Source of the DNA: Pholis gunnellus
Lineage: Eukaryota > Chordata > Actinopteri > Perciformes > Pholidae
Length of the DNA stretch: 64,000 bases
Assembly (NCBI GenBank): GCA_910591455.2
Contig: OU342821.1
Location: 16,877,787-16,941,786 of the forward strand
Direction of reading: 5' to 3'
Position 1 is the stretch's first letter. Each line of letters opens with the position of its first letter. The position numbers and the translations under genes are program-made. The notes beneath the pieces are model-generated. The model had not been told where the DNA came from and did no database searches. It saw only the letters and a program-made list of their open reading frames with translations. Positions 59,197 through 64,000 of the stretch are shown here, piece by piece.

Positions 59197-59528
59197 ACAT
59201 TTTGGGAAAAAAATTAATTAACTTTCTTGCCCAGAGTTAGGCAAGAAGGTTGATAATCTGTCAACATTTGTGTGTTGCCATATGGTGGTGGTCCAGAAGA
59301 CAACATATCTAAAAACAAAATATAACTATATCATTTTAATTAGTGGGCTTCACAGGTGCTATTATTTTTACCTTTGCAATGCCAGGCTACCTGTTTACTC
59401 TTGTTTCCATTCTTTCTGCTAAACTAAACCAACTCCTGCCTCCATGTTTATGTTCAATGGACAAATATAAGAGTGAGAGCGATCTTCTCATCTAACAAGA
59501 AAACCAATAAGCACATTTCCCAAAATGT
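59197..59528. mobile_element. 332-bp non-autonomous element with 13-bp terminal inverted repeats
   Basis: The ends ACATTTTGGGAAA (59197-59209) and TTTCCCAAAATGT (59516-59528) are perfect reverse complements. The interior includes TTAATTAGTGGGCTTCACAG and a segment like GCCAGGCTACCTGTTTACTC, which I recall from a very common palindromic fish repeat. It has no coding capacity, which fits a MITE or a foldback element. A related fragment in the opposite sense may lie at 28921-28975. Target duplications are not obvious. Confidence 0.65.
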
Positions 59529-59895
59529 AGGGTTATTTCTTTAAGATTAGATGGAGGAGTAATTGTGAAAAGGTTTATTCTTGTGGTACTGCCGGCTTGT
59601 TAGCAGCCGGCCTGTTGCAAGTTACAGGAAAGTCACTTCTGAGTTCTCTTTATTTGGTAATAGACTCTATCGTATAAGTGTTTGACATTTACAGAGCCAG
59701 AGGAGATAACTTTAGCACCACAGGAAATGCTGACTTCAACCTCTAACCGAGAATAAATGAAATATATTAGATGTTCTCTTTACAGAAAAAAAGAATAGTT
59801 AGTATTCATTTAGTTTAATAAACAAAGGGGCCCCAGAGCAATATTCTTCAGAGGGGGCCACATTCCTGTGTACGCCCTTGCTGAGACATTCCTTT

Positions 59896-59930
<35 letters not shown>

Positions 59931-62313
59931 CACACACAGCTCAGTAAATAAATGAAAGTAGGAAAGGTAATTTCATAGATGCTTTGTAACATTAATCGCC
60001 ACAATTTAATTCAGTTAAAGTGACAAATGTGGTCTGTTACTTATTCCAGCAGCTTTGCACCGCATGGTAATGGGATAATAATGCTAATGGCTCAAGCTGG
60101 TCTCATAAAATTTTGTGAAGTGAGAAATGTCTTCAAATGCAAATATATACACGATGTACAAAAAGTAAGTCAAAGGCATTTGCTCAAAGGTAAAGAGTGC
60201 GTGAAGGAGGTAATCGTAGACTTAGTAACACAGGAATAATGCAGCGTGGTAAAAGTGGTGCACGGTTACGTATTTGTTTTGAACTGCGAAGACCCAGGTT
60301 CAGTTCAAATGAAGTGAAGTCTAATTATTTAAACTGACGGTTCTCCCACTATACGATGATTCAATCCTAACCCCAAACACATTTCTTTACTGATCTTATT
60401 GTAATCAAGAAAGCCTCAACCTTATATCCGAAACAAAGGAGAGTTGGCCCAGATAAAATTCACTGGACATGCATATGAGTAACAGTTAGTCAAGCTTTTC
60501 AAATGCTGAACAAAAGAAAAGTGTTTGAATTAAAGCACATGCCACAGAATTCACTTCATGCTGGAGAAACATTATGTTGACATAATTTGTGCCAACAAAA
60601 AATGATTTGGCTCATTTTACAAAATATCATACGATATTGCAATTATGATCAACATCTTTTCCCCATATGCCCAACGGTCTCCGTTTGGACTCATGCTTAC
60701 TGTATCATAAGTTGGATCGATTAAAACCACTGCAAATGGAAAAGGCAGAAACTAAGACTTTCTCAATTGGTACAATAGTTGCACATTTTCCTGAAGGGCT
60801 ATTGGCTATTTAATATATTGCTGGTCTAAATCAATCCAGCCAAGACAATTCGTTTGTTGTTTAGATATTTAGCTGTAATTTTTTGGTTGATTTGAGTTTT
60901 GACAGTGACTGTGTGTTAACCACAGGCGTTTGACAACATTTCAAAAACTCCAAAAGCTCAACTTTGTTTAAAATACATAGCTGACGGGTTCTCTCCAAAA
61001 GTTCTGAGACAACCTTCCCCAGAGTAAAGGGACCATTTGCATAATTTCAAGTGACAGTAGACCTGCTGACCAATTCCCTGGCTATGCAAAAATGTCTCTG
61101 GCTAGGGGGTTAATGAAATGTACCTGCCTGGAAAGTAAGCGTATCGTTAGAATTCTAAATACATTTATGTAAATGCCTCGCTAACTTCAGTTGGTTTCTT
61201 ATCATAGACTTATTCCTGCCGAAGTCGGGACTTTTTTTCTAAGATTATCAGCTACTTATTTCCTGGAATTTATCTGAAAGAAATGAAGTGGCTTAGTATT
61301 GATTTTCAGCCCGTTGCACCGTATATTTGCTGCGGTGAAACCTGAAAATTGCTGAGATGAGAACATTGAATGGAGCCTGCAGCAGAAGATGTTGAATTTG
61401 TAATGTGATCTAATATGAAATGTGGATATCAATCCAAAATGTTTACAAAAAGGTCTATTTTCTGCCATGGCCTGGTCCAAATCGTGCTACATGTTTCTAT
61501 GAAGGCTGCGCGTTCTGGCCCAAATCATAACTAAAAAAAAGCCTCGTTAGCTTGAGTTGTGACTGTTTGTGACAACCAGATTCGGATGGGTTCATCACCA
61601 ATACCCATGGTGGTACGTGGGCTAAAATGTGAACTTGGGCCAGCACTGAACCATCAGTCAGTTGCTATCTAGGCATGCCAGATGCAAGTGTGTGTCTTTC
61701 TCAACCACTTTAAATCCAACCAAATTCTCAGACATGCCCTTGTGGCTATGTGCTCGCAAACACTCCAAGTCTAAGCCATGTCTGGGCCAAAGTGTGTGTT
61801 GACGAAGACAGCTCAGAGCATACAGAGCGACTGAATAATACAAAGAATGTGTTTCTTAAGCACAGCTGTTTTGTATTAAATATTTCCACATCAATGGACT
61901 TGCAGTACTCAAAGCAATGTACTTGCTGCAAAGAAAAGAAAAGTGAAAAAAGTGCTGAAACCTCAACTCAGCTATACTTCTAACATGCATCGATGTGAAA
62001 TCCCATCGCCGGGCTCTTTACCACTAAAAAAACCACCTGCATTCTGTAGAGCGCTAAATATATTACCGATAATCATATTTTATTCCAGGACACAGCAAAT
62101 GCAGTGCACATGAAGAGCTCTCAAGCACTTTAAAATGAAATAGGACATTATATACAACATTATAGTAACAGAGACCATAATTGAACCCTGAGGACACACA
62201 TGCTTGGCCTAGATCACTCAGCCTGGCCACAAACACTGCAAGTGGAGGGAAGTCAAACCGAAGAGTTCTGGGGGGTGTGAGGCTGAACTAAGGGTGTGCT
62301 GATGTGCTCTTAC

Positions 62314-62701
62314 CCAGGTGGAGGGTCAGGTTGACAGAACCCGGGTGCTGGATGCCATAGTACATGGACTGGCTCTGCCACCATGTGGGCTCCTCATTCC
62401 TGTGGAAGTCTGTCAGGAGGCTGGCATTGTGGCTCCGGTCTGGATCTGACGCGTCACAGTGGTGGCATGAGCGCGTCGAGCCGGTCTGCATGCAGTAGTC
62501 CTCGGGTGGGGAGCCGCACACATTGGATGTCACCACAGTGCGATTGAAGGCAACGTTCTCGAACTTGGGCATGCAACGGCTCAGGGCGCCCTCCTCATCG
62601 ACGCAGGAGTCCATTGCGGCCCAAACAAGGAGGCGGCGGTGCAGATGAAGAGAGAGAAGCAGGGCCAGGAGAAGAGAACGCACGGCAAAGGATGTTTCCA
62701 T
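62314..62701 (-). CDS. lamc3: lamc3 exon 1: signal peptide and start of LN domain
   Basis: Codes for residues 1-129 plus one base. The chosen start is the METSF methionine, with G at -3 and G at +4 (GACATGG), a strong vertebrate context. The frame stays open a few codons further upstream, but I see no better ATG there. A secretion signal follows (LLLALLLSLHLHRRLLVWA), and the mature chain probably begins near AMDSC. The LN domain then starts with RCMPKFENVAF and CGSPPEDYC, and carries the hallmark WWQSQSMYYG and NLTLHLG. Possible N-glycosylation sites are NRT, NAS and NLT. The donor is CTGG|GTAAGAG, phase 1. Plus-strand reading frames over this exon are antisense shadows. Confidence 0.93.
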
Positions 62702-63770
62702 GTCTAAAAGCACTTCGAATTACACTCACACTTCACACACAAACTTTACCATTTATACACTACGATGCAAAGACAAACGCATGCAGACCCTACTTGAGAG
62801 AAGAAATCCAACAACAGGAAATAAGTCCAGAGTGTTGTTAGTCTGCTCTCTCTGCCCTAACTCTGGTGAGTCTCCAACATGTGTTCTCCCTTTGTGGAGT
62901 GGAATGAAGTTTGTGCAGGAACTCCTCTCATCAGGGGCAGCATAAGACAGACAGAGGAGGGACAAGGGTGGGGGCCGGAGGGTAGAACAGTCCATGAAAA
63001 CCTCTCCACCTGCTGGTCAACAAAAGCACCGCACCGCTATTAGCTTCAGATGTAAAGCAGACTGCGGTAATGTCGTTTGACAGGAAAAAAAACATTGTAT
63101 AACGCCTTTAAATAATCCTAGAGTGAGGTTGTTACACCTCTGGGCATTGAGGTAGTGAGTACCAAAGCGCCTGCATTCAGCACTTACAGGAACGCAAAAT
63201 ATCATCGATATGGTGATAAATGTGCTTGGCAGTTGGCCCTGCAGCAGGACGTTCTGGTAAATGCTGACTGCAGTGATTCACAGTGGAAGACTGGAGGTGC
63301 TAAAAGTGTCTGGAATATTTCAGCCGGCACGGGTCATCTCCATAAAGAGATGTCGCTCAGGGGAGTTCGGTGACCTAAAGGGACAATTTATTTGCAAAAA
63401 TAGAGGACTGAAGCAGCTGCACTGCTTTTCCAGCAATACCCACTCAAGGCCCAGCCACCGTGAAAGTGAGAACTGGTTTGCATATCCCTGTAATTCATAC
63501 GGACTGCTCGGGGTCCTATGCATCCCATCCGCCAGTGTTTGATTAGACTTAGCCATGAATTAAAAGCGTGTTCTATATTTCAAAAGTTCACAACGGAAAG
63601 TAGAGGCATTGGAGATCATGGTCACCGATCCTGTGCACATCTACTCGTTAATGATTCTTTATCTGCTGGTTCAACTGTGGTAATAGCCCCATTGTTCCAT
63701 CGCTGGGAATGTTTTGCTGTCAAGTTATGTGTTTAAAAAAAAAAAAAGCACATCAGAGCATATCTAATAT
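62702..63770. other. upstream flank of lamc3
   Basis: This stretch holds the presumed 5' untranslated region and proximal promoter of lamc3. I see no CpG-island-like GC-rich block, no other convincing exon, and only short chance reading frames on both strands. A run of A at 63735-63747 precedes the dispersed repeat at the window edge. Confidence 0.5.
62752..62757 (-). promoter_or_regulatory. possible TATA box
   Basis: On the minus strand the sequence GTGTATAAATGG lies about 50 bases before the lamc3 ATG. If it acts as a TATA element, transcription would begin near 62726 and the 5' untranslated region would be only about 25 bases. This is unusually short, so a more distant promoter or an upstream noncoding exon is equally possible. 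Seen directly: only the motif and its spacing. Confidence 0.25.
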
Positions 63771-64000
63771 TGAGGGATTGCCCCCACACGGCTCTCAACA
63801 TGGCGAGGACTGCACTAGCGACGGGGCAGCCATCGAAGCTAACAGCAAGAACAGTGCAAACAGCAGCAAGAGTGTTTACAGAGCTGACAGTGTTGACCTG
63901 GGGGGCTTTATGCTTCACGACGCCGCCGTGGGTCAGGACGGCGTTATCAGTGGTAACCGCAGTGTGAGAGTGTAGAGCCGTGCAGACTACATCGTCAAAG
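63770..64000 (+). repeat. probable dispersed fish repeat
   Basis: The stretch from CTCAACATGGCGAGGAC through CAGGACGGCGTTATCAGTGG to GAGTGTAGAGCCGTGCAGAC resembles a dispersed sequence I recall from several percomorph genomes. It is more GC-rich than its surroundings and begins soon after an A-rich run. Two overlapping short open frames exist but have no recognisable domain. No second copy occurs in this window, so the call rests on memory. It lies about 1.1 kb upstream of lamc3 and runs off the window. Confidence 0.4.

Larger units (their letters stand above)
54861..62313 (-). other. lamc3 intron 1 (7.5 kb)
   Basis: Bounded by GTAAGAG and TTTTCCACAG. It contains a (CA)n run at 59899-59928, a C26 run at 57509-57534, a repeat-family fragment at 58535-58800 and an inverted-repeat element at 59197-59528. 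The long proline-rich frame near 57354-57845 is made by the C run and is not a gene. I see no exon-like segment in the remainder. Confidence 0.7.
1..62701 (-). other. lamc3: lamc3 gene (laminin gamma-3), 5' part, ten coding exons
   Basis: This is the coding span of a laminin gamma chain from its start codon to the window edge. Laminin gamma chains join alpha and beta chains into secreted heterotrimers that polymerise, through their LN domains, into basement membrane networks. The ten exons give 1853 coding bases (617 codons plus two bases) without a stop. Intron phases in order are 1, 0, 2, 1, 1, 2, 2, 1, 1, 2. Known gamma chains are about 1600 residues, so this is a little over one third. 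Gamma-3 rather than gamma-1 is favoured by [32 protein letters not shown] and NPAGCQACFCFGHS, which follow gamma-3 as I remember it. In gamma-1 the matching places read differently, for example YYSGSC and IRVTLNRLNTFGD. I am very sure of the family and fairly sure of the paralogue. Confidence 0.88.

Noticed and set aside
8277..62701. Assignment to laminin gamma-1 (lamc1) instead of gamma-3
   Set aside because: Several diagnostic positions in exons 1-3 and 8 follow gamma-3 as remembered. A phylogeny including fish lamc1, lamc2 and lamc3 would settle it.
62614..62841. Plus-strand frame over exon 1
   Set aside because: Antisense shadow of the lamc3 signal peptide and flank, with no domain.

Overview
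The window is vertebrate nuclear DNA, most likely from a percomorph (spiny-rayed) teleost. It has long AT-rich introns, many (CA)n, (GA)n and poly-G microsatellites, and several dispersed repeats that I recall as common in perch-like fish genomes. No bacterial, organellar or viral gene organisation is present.

One protein-coding gene fills almost the whole window. It lies on the minus strand and encodes the N-terminal part of a laminin gamma chain, best matched to laminin gamma-3 (lamc3). I assembled ten coding exons by hand from position 62701 (start ATG) down to 8277. Every junction is GT/AG, all intron phases agree, and no stop interrupts the roughly 617 codons. In order they encode a signal peptide, the laminin N-terminal (LN) domain, four complete laminin EGF-like (LE) modules, the first part of a split LE module, and the beginning of the L4 (domain IV) globule. 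The rest of L4, the later LE modules and the coiled-coil are expected beyond position 1 and are not in this window.

Layout from the gene's 5' end (right) to the left: 62702-64000 upstream flank with a possible TATA box and a dispersed repeat at its edge; exon 1 (62314-62701); intron 1, 7.5 kb, with a small inverted-repeat element; exon 2 (54556-54860); intron 2, 14 kb; exon 3 (40419-40549); intron 3, 2.7 kb, with a hAT-like non-autonomous element; exon 4 (37590-37756); intron 4, 14 kb, with a dead L1-type LINE in antisense; exons 5 (23264-23452) and 6 (22131-22248); intron 6, 3.9 kb, rich in repeats; exons 7 (18172-18270), 8 (17215-17351) and 9 (16244-16363); intron 9, 7.8 kb, with a nested repeat insertion; exon 10 (8277-8475); and at least 8.3 kb of intron 10 with two LINE remnants.

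I found no second gene, RNA gene, CRISPR array or novel multi-gene system. The most interesting signals are structural. Three of the nine acceptor sites (exons 5, 6 and 8) have a pure simple repeat in place of, or immediately against, the polypyrimidine tract. There is also a nested transposable-element insertion with a visible near-perfect target duplication, and a 332-bp element with perfect 13-bp terminal inverted repeats. Repeat family assignments rest on my memory of typical fish repeats and on matches between copies inside the window, not on a database search.
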